DNA of 29,506 nt, taken from positions 1 through 29,506 of the forward strand of contig JAWXCB010000037.1 in the NCBI GenBank assembly GCA_034440455.1, given 5' to 3'. The DNA is from JAWXCB01 sp034440455 (lineage in GTDB: Bacteria; Bacteroidota; Bacteroidia; Chitinophagales; CAIOSU01). Of the stretch, positions 7,215 to 15,149 are shown piece after piece (the stretch's first letter is position 1; every line of letters starts with the position of its first letter). A program made the position numbers and the translations under genes. The notes under the pieces are model-generated. The model worked only from the letters and a program-made list of their open reading frames with translations. It was not told the DNA's origin and ran no database searches.

Positions 7215-9143
7215 ATGAAGCGAGCAAGCACAATTTTTTCGTGCGCATTATTTCTTTTGTATTCCCTGAGCATAAAAGCACAAACAAGAAGTTGCGGCAC
7301 AATGGACAACTTTCAACAACTTTTACAACAAGACGAGCAGCTTTCTGATAGAATGGAACAAATTGAGCAATTCACCCAGCAGTGGGTTGCTGCAAATCCG
7401 CATGGCGCTGGAGCAAGAGCGATTTATACCATTCCGGTAGTTGTGCATATCGTTTACAATACCACCACCGAAAATATCAGCGATGCGCAAGTGCTGTCAC
7501 AGATCACGGCATTGAATAAAGACTTTAGCAGAACAAATACGGATGCAGTGAATACTCCTTCTGTCTGGCAAAGTATTGCTGCAAATGCAGAAATACAATT
7601 TTGCCTTGCCACACTTGATGCGAATGGTGCAACTACAACCGGTATCACGCGAACCTACACGGCAACAACTACATTCACCTCAAATAACAATGTGAAATTC
7701 AATTCAACAGGAGGAAAAGATGCTTGGCCCGCTGACAGGTATTTAAATATCTGGGGGTGTGATTTAAGCGGCATCATCGGTCACGCACAATTCCCGGGAG
7801 GGAACCTGACAACGGACGGTGTTGTGATTGACTACCAAGCTTTTGGAACTACCGGCACTGCTACCTTTCCCTTTAATCTGGGTAGAACGGCAACACACGA
7901 AATTGGGCATTGGTTAAATCTCAGACATATTTGGGGTGATGACGCTACTGCATGCACTGGCTCTGACTTGGTGTCAGATACTCCAAATCAGGCGGATGAA
8001 AACTATGGATGTCCCGGTTTTCCTGTGAGTAGTTGCAGCAATGGTGCGAATGGCGACATGTTCATGAACTACATGGATTATTCGAACGATGCGTGTATGA
8101 ATTTGTTTACGCTGGGACAAAAAGCGCGGATGCAAGCTTTGTTTGCAACAGGTGGATTCCGCAATAGCTTGTTAAGTTCAAGCGGGTGCGCCACTGCGCT
8201 TGTGCCGGTTGTGTTATGTAATATACCTTCCGGATTATACGTGTCAAATATCACAACAACAACGGCAAAGTTGAATTGGAGCGCAGTGAGCGGAGCAACT
8301 GCATACGCTGTAAGGTTTAAAGCAACAGCTTCATCATTATGGGTTATCGGAAACACAACATCAAACTTATGGAGCATCAACGGGTTGGCGCAGGGAACAC
8401 AATATGAATATCAGGTGAAAACAACATGCGGAGCATCCTCAAGCGCGTATTCATCTGCCGCATTATTTTCAACTGCAACTTCGGGTTGCGCTGATGTTTA
8501 CGAACCGAATCAGAGCATGGCAACAGCAACGCGATTACCTTCAAGTTTATCTGTGCAGGCGCAAATCGCAGCAGCCACCGATGTTGACTGGTATCGCTTT
8601 GGAAATTCTTCTTCAAAAAGAAATATCAGCATCACCCTTACCAATCTTCCCGCAAATTATAATCTTGCGCTCTACAGTTCCAGCGGGACAATCTTACGCC
8701 AGTCTGTGAATACAGGCACAGGAAATGAAACAATTACTTACAATAACGGCTCGCTTGGCACCTACTTTGTGCAGGTGTCCGGATACAGCGGAGTGTATAA
8801 CACAACCCAATGCTATAATCTCGCTGTGCAATTAGGCAGTTCTGCATTTCGTACAAGCGAGGAACAAATGGAGGCAGAAAATATGGACGTAAGTTTTATT
8901 CAGCGCATCTATCCGAATCCTGCGAGCGATTATTTGACAGTTGAATTTTCAACCGCAATGAATAGCACATTTGAATACAGCGTGTTTGACGCGCTTGGAA
9001 AAATTGCGCTCAGTGAAAATTTAATGCCGAACCAAGATTCCAAACTCCTCATCAATACATCATCGCTCCCCAGCGGTGTTTACCTGCTGCGCATCCTTGA
9101 CGGCAAACAAAGCCATGTGAAACGGTTTTTAGTGGTGGATTGA
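7215..9143 (+). CDS. Secreted M43 (cytophagalysin/pappalysin-type) metalloprotease with T9SS sorting domain
   Basis: A 642-residue exported protease. A signal peptide (residues 1 to about 22, ending SLSIKA-Q) is followed by a propeptide region and the catalytic domain. The zinc site is HEIGHWLNLRH: His228, Glu229, His232 and His238, with Asn235 where the broader metzincin motif has Gly, as often in this family. The segment MNYMDYSND gives the Met-turn. A fibronectin type III domain (about 336-420, TTTTAKLNWSAVSGATAYAV) follows, then a bacterial PPC-type domain (about 425-530, VDWYRFG). A type A sorting domain closes the protein (about 565-642, IYPNPASDYLTVEF ... LPSGVYLLRI ... KRFLVVD) and marks it for the type IX secretion system. 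The protein likely ends outside the cell or on its surface, digesting extracellular protein. It appears monocistronic; no clear promoter was seen. Confidence 0.93.
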   Translation: MKRASTIFSCALFLLYSLSIKAQTRSCGTMDNFQQLLQQDEQLSDRMEQIEQFTQQWVAANPHGAGARAIYTIPVVVHIVYNTTTENISDAQVLSQITALNKDFSRTNTDAVNTPSVWQSIAANAEIQFCLATLDANGATTTGITRTYTATTTFTSNNNVKFNSTGGKDAWPADRYLNIWGCDLSGIIGHAQFPGGNLTTDGVVIDYQAFGTTGTATFPFNLGRTATHEIGHWLNLRHIWGDDATACTGSDLVSDTPNQADENYGCPGFPVSSCSNGANGDMFMNYMDYSNDACMNLFTLGQKARMQALFATGGFRNSLLSSSGCATALVPVVLCNIPSGLYVSNITTTTAKLNWSAVSGATAYAVRFKATASSLWVIGNTTSNLWSINGLAQGTQYEYQVKTTCGASSSAYSSAALFSTATSGCADVYEPNQSMATATRLPSSLSVQAQIAAATDVDWYRFGNSSSKRNISITLTNLPANYNLALYSSSGTILRQSVNTGTGNETITYNNGSLGTYFVQVSGYSGVYNTTQCYNLAVQLGSSAFRTSEEQMEAENMDVSFIQRIYPNPASDYLTVEFSTAMNSTFEYSVFDALGKIALSENLMPNQDSKLLINTSSLPSGVYLLRILDGKQSHVKRFLVVD

Positions 9144-9205
9144 GGAAGTCGCCTCACAAACACTATGGAATCAGGTTCCTACTTGCACTTATTAAGGCTA
9201 AATTA

Positions 9206-9269
9206 TCATGGGTAATGTTTACCCATGACTACTCTGTCATGAGTAAAATACAATAGAATTTCCCCATGA
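9206..9269. repeat. Four copies of a TCATGGGTAA-like motif in alternating orientation
   Basis: Copies: TCATGGGTAA at 9206-9215 (plus), its exact inverse at 9219-9228, TCATGAGTAA at 9237-9246 (plus, one change), and the inverse of TCATGGGGAA at 9260-9269. The first two form a perfect 10-bp hairpin with a TGT loop. The block lies between the 3' ends of the protease gene and the convergent Fic pseudogene. It could serve as a two-way terminator or a protein-binding array. No T-tract follows. Confidence 0.6.
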
Positions 9270-9288
9270 CATGATTAGCGGGCGGGGA

Positions 9289-10371
9289 TTATTTTCGAAG
9301 CAATTCATAGAGTTTTGTATTCACGTAAATTACTTCTTTCCACTTTTGTTCCGATTTCAGTATTCCAACTTTCTTTATCTCTTTCAGATGTTTAGTGGCG
9401 GTCTTCCTGTCAACTTGCAAAGCGCTCAATATATATTCAATTTTCGTATAAGGATGCACAAACAAATGCTCAATCAATTCTTTGGAATAGACGCGCGGGG
9501 ATTTCTTTTTTGCAATCACAAGCGTTTGGTTAAACAGGGCGTTGATGCGCTTGCTTTTATCAATCGTTTCGAGCGAAGTCTGCTCTACTCCCCTGAGTAT
9601 GAAAAGGATTCATTCTTCCCATTTATCTTTCACGCGCACTTCCTGCAAAAGCCGATAGTATGCCGGTTTATGTTTGATGATGTAACCACTCAGATACAAA
9701 ATCGGTGAATCGAGCAGGTTGTTCAGCATCAGGTGCAGCACGTTCACGATACGCCCCGTGCGCCCGTTGCCGTCATAAAACGGGTGAATGCTTTCAAACT
9801 GGTAGCGCTGAATTGCCAGCTTGACGAGCACGGGCAAATCATTTTGCGAGTTGATGAACTCGTCAAAGTTTTTCATCAGCCGCTGGATTGCTTCTGGATT
9901 ATCGGGTGGCGTGTAGATGATTTGCCCGGTGGCGTCATTCTTCAGCGCAGTGCCGGGCAGCTTCCTGATTCCTGCTTCGTTTTACTCCAGTTCCTTTTGC
10001 ACCTTCACAATACCGGTGATGTTAAGAAATCCTTTTTGCCTGATAAACTTCTCACCGATGAGCAGCGCCTCCCTTTAGCGCAGCACTTCTTTGGTGTCAT
10101 TATCCACCTGCGCATTTTTGAGCGTGAGCGCCTGATAGAGTTTGTCGTGTGTGGTGATTACATTTTCAATTTCCGAACTCGCCTTCGCTTCTTTGAGCAC
10201 GATGCTGTTGATGAGAATATCTGGATTTGGGAGTGTTCTCGCCAGCACTTTCAACTCTGCCAATGCCACAGCCGACTTGCTTTCCTGCTTCAGCACGGGA
10301 ATAGTTTCAATCTTCTTCCGGTTGGGAGGAAGCAAGGGGAGGAGGTTATATGGTTTGGAGGGGGCGAACAT
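9289..10371 (-). pseudogene. Fic-domain AMP-transferase (class II type), three nonsense codons
   Basis: Read through, this is a 360-residue Fic protein of the kind that attaches AMP to target proteins. The N-terminal part holds the inhibitory motif SSEIEN (S-x3-E-N), marking class II autoinhibited enzymes. The catalytic motif HPFYDGNGRTGR is complete. A winged-helix domain (VDRKTATKHLKEIKKVGIL) ends the protein. One unbroken frame runs from ATG 10371 to TAA 9289, but three codons are stops: TAA at 10077-10075 (LR-stop-REAL, usually Tyr), TAA at 9984-9982 (LE-stop-NEAG, usually Gln) and TGA at 9612-9610 (EE-stop-ILF, usually Trp). No frameshift is seen. The residues expected at the stops come from my recall of homologues. 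The gene should be inactive unless the stops are read through. Confidence 0.85.
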
Positions 10372-10733
10372 TATTTAGAACTTATTTAAGTAATATTAGA
10401 ACAGCAATCAACTCTTTTATGTTTGAGGAAGTATTCATCGTGGTTTAAAAATAATGATTGTGTTGCATTTAAATGTACGTGCGTGATTTGCAGAATTTTA
10501 CCCTTCTTTTAACGCTGTGAATTTTTGTTTTTATTCCTGCCCATAAATCCCCTTACCCTCCTGTCGAGCCTCGCTACCAATGCGCAGCACAAAAGAAACG
10601 AAATCAGTACGCGCCACCTGCGCTTCACCTTCGTTACAACTTCGGCAGGCAAGCTAAATCTGCGCTTTTCCAAACAAGTCGAGTTTGATAGTGGCGTAAA
10701 TATGTTTCATTTGCATCTAAACCCGCGCCTCAA
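10372..10733. other. 362-bp gap between the Fic pseudogene and chrA; no convincing gene
   Basis: The left part (10372-10530) is AT-rich and should hold the old Fic promoter. The part around 10545-10690 is richer in G and C and is free of stops over more than 50 codons in at least one minus-strand frame as well as on the plus strand, which suggests a decayed or repeated segment rather than ordinary spacer. I recognise no protein family in either strand. The chrA promoter candidate lies at its right end. Confidence 0.5.
10684..10713 (+). promoter_or_regulatory. Possible chrA promoter (TTTG-N18-TTCATTTG)
   Basis: TTTG at 10684-10687 and TTCATTTG at 10706-10713 are 18 bases apart, close to the Bacteroidota -33/-7 arrangement, with one mismatch in the TAnnTTTG box. 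The ATG follows 20 bases later. Confidence 0.35.
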
Positions 10734-12053
10734 ATGCGTATCCCCTTTTCAGAAGCCCTGAAAGTTTGGACGAAAGTCGCGCTCTACAGCTTTGGCGGAC
10801 CGGCAGGGCAAATTGCGGTGATGCACAAATTTTTGGTGGAAGAAAAAAAGTGGGTGAGCGAAGGGCGATTTCTGCACGCGCTGAACTATTGCATGTTGCT
10901 GCCCGGACCGGAAGCGCAGCAACTCGCAACGTACATCGGTTGGCTGCTGCACAAAACAAAAGGCGGCATTGTTGCGGGAGCTTTGTTCGTGCTGCCGGGA
11001 TTCCTCTCCATTCTTGCGCTGAGTATTCTATATGCGGTGTTTTATGAAGTGCAATTGGTGCAGGCGATTTTCTTCGGAATAAAACCTGCGGTGCTTGCCC
11101 TTGTGGTGGGCGCGGTGATTAAAATCGGAAAGAAGGCATTGAAGAATGAAGTGATGGTTGCGATGGCAGCTCTTTCATTCATCGCGATTTTCTTTTTCAA
11201 TGTCGAGTTTCCTTTCATCATATTCACTGCGGGGTTGATTGGATTTTTTGGCGGAAAAATTTTCCCGGAGAAATTTTATGTCATCAAGGGGCATCAAATC
11301 AAAGTAGACGAAGACGCGCACTTGCATTTTGAAAAACCGACTGTTTCAAAAACTATCACAACGCTATTCTTTTGGCTGGCGTTGTGGCTCATTCCGATTG
11401 GCATTTTGTTTTTGCTATTCGGAAAAGGAAATGTGTTTGTGCAGCAGAGTTTGTTTTTCAGTCAGGCGGCAATGGTCACGTTTGGCGGAGCGTATTCTGT
11501 GCTGGCTTACATTGCACAACATGCAGTGGAAGTATATGGTTGGCTGAAGCCGGGTGAAATGCTTGACGGCTTGGGCATGGCTGAAACCACACCGGGACCA
11601 TTGATTCAGGTGGTGCAGTTTGTAGGCTTTATGGGCGCATATCGCAATGCGGGAACGCTTGACCCACTTGCAGCAGGAATACTCGCATCAGTAATCGTAA
11701 CGTGGGTGACGTTCATCCCGAGTTTCCTTTACATTTTTGTTGGCGCGCCATACATCGAGCATTTTCGCGGCAACAAAAATCTTTCGTCTGCATTATCGGG
11801 AATCACATCGGCAGTGGTTGGCGTAATTCTCAATCTCGGAATTTGGTTTTCGCTCAACACGCTGTTCGGCACCGTAAACGAAATCAATTTTTCTATCGGC
11901 AGATTATTTATCCCCGAATGGTCAACCATTCATTGGGGTTCGCTTGCGATTACCGTATTGGCTTTTGTAGTTTTCTTCGCCATGAAATGGGATATGCTGA
12001 AAACGATAGGCGTGTGCGTGGCGGCTGGAATCGCGTGGTATTTTTTTGCCTGA
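10734..12053 (+). CDS. chrA: Chromate transporter, two-domain ChrA type
   Basis: A 439-residue inner-membrane protein of the long-chain CHR family, which exports chromate. The two homologous halves are visible by their repeated signature: FGGPAGQIAVMH (from residue 20) in the first half and FGGAYSVLAYIAQ (from residue 250) in the second. Each is followed by a proline-rich block (LLPGPEAQQLATYIG and ETTPGPLIQVVQFVGF). About ten to twelve hydrophobic segments are seen, and a charged cytoplasmic-looking loop lies near residues 185-205. The ATG at 10734 is followed at once by the conserved ALKVWTKVALYSFGG start. The gene is alone on its strand and ends before a strong hairpin. The substrate is assigned from the family; related CHR proteins may move sulfate-like anions. 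A TauE/SafE permease lies next door in convergent orientation. Confidence 0.92.
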   Translation: MRIPFSEALKVWTKVALYSFGGPAGQIAVMHKFLVEEKKWVSEGRFLHALNYCMLLPGPEAQQLATYIGWLLHKTKGGIVAGALFVLPGFLSILALSILYAVFYEVQLVQAIFFGIKPAVLALVVGAVIKIGKKALKNEVMVAMAALSFIAIFFFNVEFPFIIFTAGLIGFFGGKIFPEKFYVIKGHQIKVDEDAHLHFEKPTVSKTITTLFFWLALWLIPIGILFLLFGKGNVFVQQSLFFSQAAMVTFGGAYSVLAYIAQHAVEVYGWLKPGEMLDGLGMAETTPGPLIQVVQFVGFMGAYRNAGTLDPLAAGILASVIVTWVTFIPSFLYIFVGAPYIEHFRGNKNLSSALSGITSAVVGVILNLGIWFSLNTLFGTVNEINFSIGRLFIPEWSTIHWGSLAITVLAFVVFFAMKWDMLKTIGVCVAAGIAWYFFA

Positions 12054-12063
12054 AAATTTATGG

Positions 12064-12147
12064 ACATCTCTAAAACCCGCTTTTTTATTGCCTCACCCTA
12101 CCCTCTCCAGTTGGAGAGGGTTTTGCGATAGAGGCTTTTAGAGATGT
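12064..12147. repeat. 84-bp nested palindrome between chrA and the TauE gene
   Basis: The outer arms ACATCTCTAAAA (12064-12075) and TTTTAGAGATGT (12136-12147) are perfect inverted copies. GCCTC (12090-12094) pairs with GAGGC (12131-12135), and CCCTCTCC (12101-12108) with GGAGAGGG (12113-12120). The element lies between two convergent genes. It could be a bidirectional terminator or a MITE-like insertion. Confidence 0.7.
12101..12124 (+). terminator. Intrinsic terminator of chrA
   Basis: The 8-bp GC-rich stem CCCTCTCC/GGAGAGGG with the loop AGTT is followed by TTTT at 12121-12124, 48 bp after the chrA stop codon. The T-tract is short. Confidence 0.6.
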
Positions 12148-12152
12148 ACTAA

Positions 12153-13049
12153 TTATTTCAGCAAGGAAAAAATAATCGTTCTTGCGCTGAGGAGGATGAT
12201 AAAAACGCCTACGGCTATCATCGCCCATTTGAGGTTGATTTTATGCGTGATGTAAGCGCCCAGCGGTGCAGCAATCATTCCGCCAACAATCAATCCTAAA
12301 ATCACATCCCAGGTATTGATTCCGATAAAAAGAGTAAAAATTCCTGAAGCGGTGAGCGCAACGAAAAACTCAACCGCGTTCACCGTGCCTATCGTGAGTT
12401 TCGGATTATTGCCTCTGCCAATTAATGTGGAAGTGACAATCGGTCCCCAGCCGCCACCACCCGAAGCATCGGCAAAGCCGCCAAACAAGGCGAGCAGACT
12501 TACACGTTTCGGCTCGGTGAATTGCACCATTTTTTTTGTCGTTTTCGCGATGATAACAATGCCCATGATAATCAGGTAGCCTGCTATGTAGGGCTTAATG
12601 GCATTCCCATCAAACGAGGTAAGCACATACGCGCCTATCCCCGCGCCTACCGCTCCGGGAATCGCCAGTTTTTTAAAAAGTTCTTTATTGACGTTGCCAA
12701 ACCGCCAATGCGAGATGCCCGATGTTGCTGTTGTGAAAACTTCCGCAACATGTACGCTTGCGCTCGCCACCGCAGGACTGATTCCGAAACTCATCAGGAA
12801 CGTGGTGGAACTTACGCCATACGCCATGCCGAGCGCGCCATCAATCATCTGGGCTACGAACCCTACAAGCACATACACGAGAAATTGCGAATGGTAAAGG
12901 CTTTTAAAAAAACTGATTACGCTCGTGTGATAGTCGGCAAAAAAGAATTTCGTAACCACCATAGTCACAAAGATTGCCGAAGCAAAAGCGAGAAAAAATC
13001 CCGCATAAAGTTTTAAAACAGATTTCATATCCGCTGCAATTGCATTCAT
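12153..13049 (-). CDS. TauE/SafE-family sulfite exporter-like permease
   Basis: A 298-residue membrane protein with about eight hydrophobic segments. It has the family's two half-domains: a first repeat with VGFVAQMIDGALGMAYGVSS (from about residue 60) and a second with LFGGFADASGGGGWGPIV (from about 187). Relatives move sulfite, sulfonates or other small organic acids. The rrf2 gene lies 51 bp upstream on the same strand, so control by that regulator is a fair guess, and a role in sulfur supply fits the Rrf2 family. An inverted repeat sits in the 51-bp gap. The start could be Met1 at 13049 or Met8 a few codons later; the first transmembrane segment begins after both. Confidence 0.85.
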   Translation of the reverse strand: MNAIAADMKSVLKLYAGFFLAFASAIFVTMVVTKFFFADYHTSVISFFKSLYHSQFLVYVLVGFVAQMIDGALGMAYGVSSTTFLMSFGISPAVASASVHVAEVFTTATSGISHWRFGNVNKELFKKLAIPGAVGAGIGAYVLTSFDGNAIKPYIAGYLIIMGIVIIAKTTKKMVQFTEPKRVSLLALFGGFADASGGGGWGPIVTSTLIGRGNNPKLTIGTVNAVEFFVALTASGIFTLFIGINTWDVILGLIVGGMIAAPLGAYITHKINLKWAMIAVGVFIILLSARTIIFSLLK

Positions 13050-13080
13050 AAACGTAAAAATAAGATGCTAATCTATAAAA

Positions 13081-13097
13081 TCTACCTGATAAGTAGA
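13081..13097. promoter_or_regulatory. Inverted repeat between rrf2 and the TauE gene
   Basis: TCTAC (13081-13085) and GTAGA (13093-13097) are inverted around CTGATAA, 31 bp upstream of the permease start. It could be an operator for the neighbouring Rrf2 protein. The arms are short, so chance is possible. Confidence 0.3.
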
Positions 13098-13100
13098 AAT

Positions 13101-13538
13101 TTATTTTTTGCGTCTCAATTTTTTCTCGTTATCGAGCAGGGTTTGCACGGTTTGGTTGGAGAGCAGTTCGTATGTTTGGTCGCGGATTACAGCAAACGTC
13201 ACTTTCAATCCACAGGTTTTTTCATCTTCGCAATCATCGCAGGTTTCGTAGAATTTCTCCGATACACAGGGCAGCATGGCAATGGCGCCTTCAAACATGC
13301 GGTAAATATCTGAAAGCGAAATTTTAGATGGGTCTTTCATCAGATAATATCCGCCTCCCGCTCCCTGTTTGCTGTTGGCAAAGCCGCCTTTTTTCAACTC
13401 AATTAATATCTGTTCCAAAAATTTCTTCGGAATGTTTTGCGCGTTGGCGATTTCAACGGTTTGCAACGTTCCCTCCTGATAATGCTTTCCCAACTCAATC
13501 AGCGCTTTGAACGCATACTTACACTTCATGGACATCAT
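13101..13538 (-). CDS. Rrf2-family transcriptional regulator with four-cysteine cluster
   Basis: A 145-residue regulator. The N-terminal winged helix reads KCKYAFKALIELGKHY, then VEIANAQNIPKKFLEQILIEL and the wing GAGGGYYLMKDPSKISL. A cysteine-rich segment follows: Cys91, Cys100, Cys103 and Cys109 (PCVSEKFYETCDDCEDEKTCG with one residue gap removed at neither end). Rrf2 members such as IscR bind an Fe-S cluster and CymR senses cysteine status. The cysteine spacing here differs from IscR (C-x5-C-x5-C), so the ligand is open. Three Met codons lie within the first four, so the exact start is unsure. It sits 14 bp after the OB-fold gene and before the TauE permease, which suggests one transcript. 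Confidence 0.88.
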   Translation of the reverse strand: MMSMKCKYAFKALIELGKHYQEGTLQTVEIANAQNIPKKFLEQILIELKKGGFANSKQGAGGGYYLMKDPSKISLSDIYRMFEGAIAMLPCVSEKFYETCDDCEDEKTCGLKVTFAVIRDQTYELLSNQTVQTLLDNEKKLRRKK

Positions 13539-13552
13539 AGCGATTCAGTTTT

Positions 13553-14086
13553 TTACTTTTCAGTTTCAATAATTACACAGCGATTCAGCAGCACATCCGT
13601 GCTTCCCAGCAGGTCGTCTTTTTTAACGCCATTGCAAATCCCTTTGATAGAAACAATGCTTCCCTCTGATAGCCCTTTCATTCGCGCATTAAATGCCGGA
13701 TCCATCTGGCAACTGATGTTGCTCATGGGGTCGCTGTCAATAGCAAGCAGCACAACGATATTTGTGTCCGTAGGGCTGGCGATATTTGAAATCGTGCCGG
13801 AGACTTGTAGGATTTTCCCGTTGTAACTTTTTGTCGCTTCTTGTTCGTTTTCCTTAAATAGTTGCTGCAAACTATCTGTGGTAAGCAGCTTTTCCGCTTT
13901 TGTTTCATCCACATTAGTATGCGGAGAAAGTCCGGAAACAAAACCAACTACGGGTTTTACTAAGGGCACAATCACACTTTTTGTGAAATTGTTCTCAGGC
14001 TGCTGCGTGATGAAATAAAAAAATACTGCTGATGCAACCAAACCAAAGACAGCGCAAACTGTTACGAAGCGTAGAAGTCTTTTCAT
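13553..14086 (-). CDS. Membrane-anchored OB-fold (tRNA_anti-like) protein of unknown role
   Basis: A 177-residue protein with an N-terminal membrane anchor or uncleaved signal (residues 5-26, hydrophobic FVTVCAVFGLVASAVFFYF) and a soluble domain outside the cytoplasm. The soluble part has a short helix (SLQQLFKENEQEATKSYNGK) followed by a beta-rich domain (ILQVSGTISNI ... VVLLAI ... GSIVSIKGICNGVKKDDLLG ... LLNRCVII). That order matches the tRNA_anti-like OB-fold family, in which binding partners are mostly unknown. Two cysteines near the end (in the GICNG and NRCVI motifs) could pair. It leads a likely operon with rrf2 and the TauE permease and is transcribed away from the haem lipoprotein gene across a 52-bp gap. 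Confidence 0.68.
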   Translation of the reverse strand: MKRLLRFVTVCAVFGLVASAVFFYFITQQPENNFTKSVIVPLVKPVVGFVSGLSPHTNVDETKAEKLLTTDSLQQLFKENEQEATKSYNGKILQVSGTISNIASPTDTNIVVLLAIDSDPMSNISCQMDPAFNARMKGLSEGSIVSIKGICNGVKKDDLLGSTDVLLNRCVIIETEK

Positions 14087-14092
14087 AATTGC

Positions 14093-14100
14093 TATTTTTG
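14093..14100 (+). promoter_or_regulatory. Possible -7 box (TATTTTTG) for the haem lipoprotein operon
   Basis: An exact TAnnTTTG match 38 bases before the ATG at 14139, in the 52-bp gap between divergent genes. No -33 TTTG is found at the usual distance. Confidence 0.33.
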
Positions 14101-14138
14101 TTTGAAGTTCTAAACTACATCTTTTTCATTCAGTTAGT

Positions 14139-14540
14139 ATGCGTAAAATAATTTCAGCTCTCAGTTTCTTTGCAGCGCTTGTTTACATTTCTTCCTGCCG
14201 CTATTCCAGTTTGGAAGAGCTTACAAAAGACGACTGCGACACCTGCCAAACGCTGATTTGCGACACCACTTTCACGTTAAGTTATGCAAACGACATCCGC
14301 ACAATTACTGCGGAATATTGCGATAAATGCCACAGCGCATTAAACGCCCTGATTTATAGCGAGGGCAACGTGCTGGACAATCACAGCGGGCTGGCGGATT
14401 ATGCCTCAAATGGAATTCTACTTTGCTCCATTATGCATGAAGTTAATTGTTCCCCCATGCCGGAAGACGACCCGAAACTCTCTGATTGCAATATCGCAAG
14501 GATTGAAGCGTGGGTGCGGCAAGGCTATCCCAATAATTGA
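14139..14540 (+). CDS. Small lipoprotein with a c-type haem motif
   Basis: A 133-residue exported lipoprotein. The signal peptide ends in a lipobox-like YISSC with the lipidated Cys20. A single haem-attachment motif CDKCH lies at residues 61-65. The methionine in SPMPEDDPKLSDC (Met107) is placed to be the distal haem ligand, and the end (CNIARIEAWVRQGYPNN) is the usual last helix of this class of one-haem cytochromes. Further cysteines at 33, 36, 41, 96 and 104 could form disulfides. The protein probably carries electrons on the periplasmic side of a membrane. It is followed at 35 bp by a YceI gene and then by a barrel gene in the same direction. Partners and redox potential cannot be read from the sequence. 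Confidence 0.78.
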   Translation: MRKIISALSFFAALVYISSCRYSSLEELTKDDCDTCQTLICDTTFTLSYANDIRTITAEYCDKCHSALNALIYSEGNVLDNHSGLADYASNGILLCSIMHEVNCSPMPEDDPKLSDCNIARIEAWVRQGYPNN

Positions 14541-14575
14541 GGCATACAATTTGAAACTACAGGAAAAACTTTTTT

Positions 14576-15130
14576 ATGAAAAACATACTCATTCTTTTTT
14601 TTGCGATTGCTTTTTCTGCTTTATCAGCGCAGGCGCAAAAGCAATTTACAAAAACCGGACACATCTGGTTTTATTCGGCAGCGCTTCTCGAAAACATTGA
14701 AGCACATAACTATCAGGCAACCAGTATTCTGAATCCTGAAACCGGTGATTTGGTGTTTAAAGTGGCAATGAACGGATTTCAATTTCCCAACGCGGAAATG
14801 CAAAGGCACTTCAACGAAAAATATGTGGAGTCGGAAAAATATCCGCAATCGGCATTCACGGGAAAAATCAGGAATCTTGAAAAAGTAGATTTCACGAATG
14901 ACGGCTCTTACAACGTAATCGTAGAAGGCAAACTGAATATGCACGGAGTGGAGCAGCCGGTAAAGGCAAACGGAACGATAAACGTGAAAGCCGGCAAGGT
15001 TTCCGCCACATCCCTCTTTCAGGTTGCCGTTGCGGATTATCAAATTAAAATTCCCGGTGGCGTAAAAGACAACATCGCAAAAACGATTGACATTCATGTT
15101 GACATCAGCTACGAAGCGATGAAACAGTAA
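14576..15130 (+). CDS. YceI-like periplasmic lipid-binding protein
   Basis: A 184-residue protein with a signal peptide (residues 1-20, ending LSAQA-Q) and a YceI-type beta-barrel domain over the rest. Visible motifs are the first strand GHIWFYSAALLENIEAHN, the block AEMQRHFNEKYVESEKYPQS, VEGKLNMHGVEQPV and the end VKDNIAKTIDIHVDISYEA. Members with known structure hold a polyprenyl chain, such as an isoprenoid quinone, inside the barrel. The protein should act in the periplasm. It sits between the haem lipoprotein gene (35 bp gap) and the DUF5777-like barrel gene (19 bp gap), which hints at shared work in redox or lipid handling. Confidence 0.88.
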   Translation: MKNILILFFAIAFSALSAQAQKQFTKTGHIWFYSAALLENIEAHNYQATSILNPETGDLVFKVAMNGFQFPNAEMQRHFNEKYVESEKYPQSAFTGKIRNLEKVDFTNDGSYNVIVEGKLNMHGVEQPVKANGTINVKAGKVSATSLFQVAVADYQIKIPGGVKDNIAKTIDIHVDISYEAMKQ

Positions 15131-15149
15131 TTTTCAATTCTTAGCCTTC

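Noticed and set aside
9733..10389. 218-codon plus-strand open frame opposite the Fic pseudogene
   Set aside because: It looks longer than the broken Fic pieces, but the minus-strand frame carries exact Fic motifs and the plus-strand peptide has none.
10525..10761. 78-codon plus-strand frame overlapping the start of chrA
   Set aside because: No recognisable family, it overlaps chrA and its promoter candidate, and it has no upstream signals.
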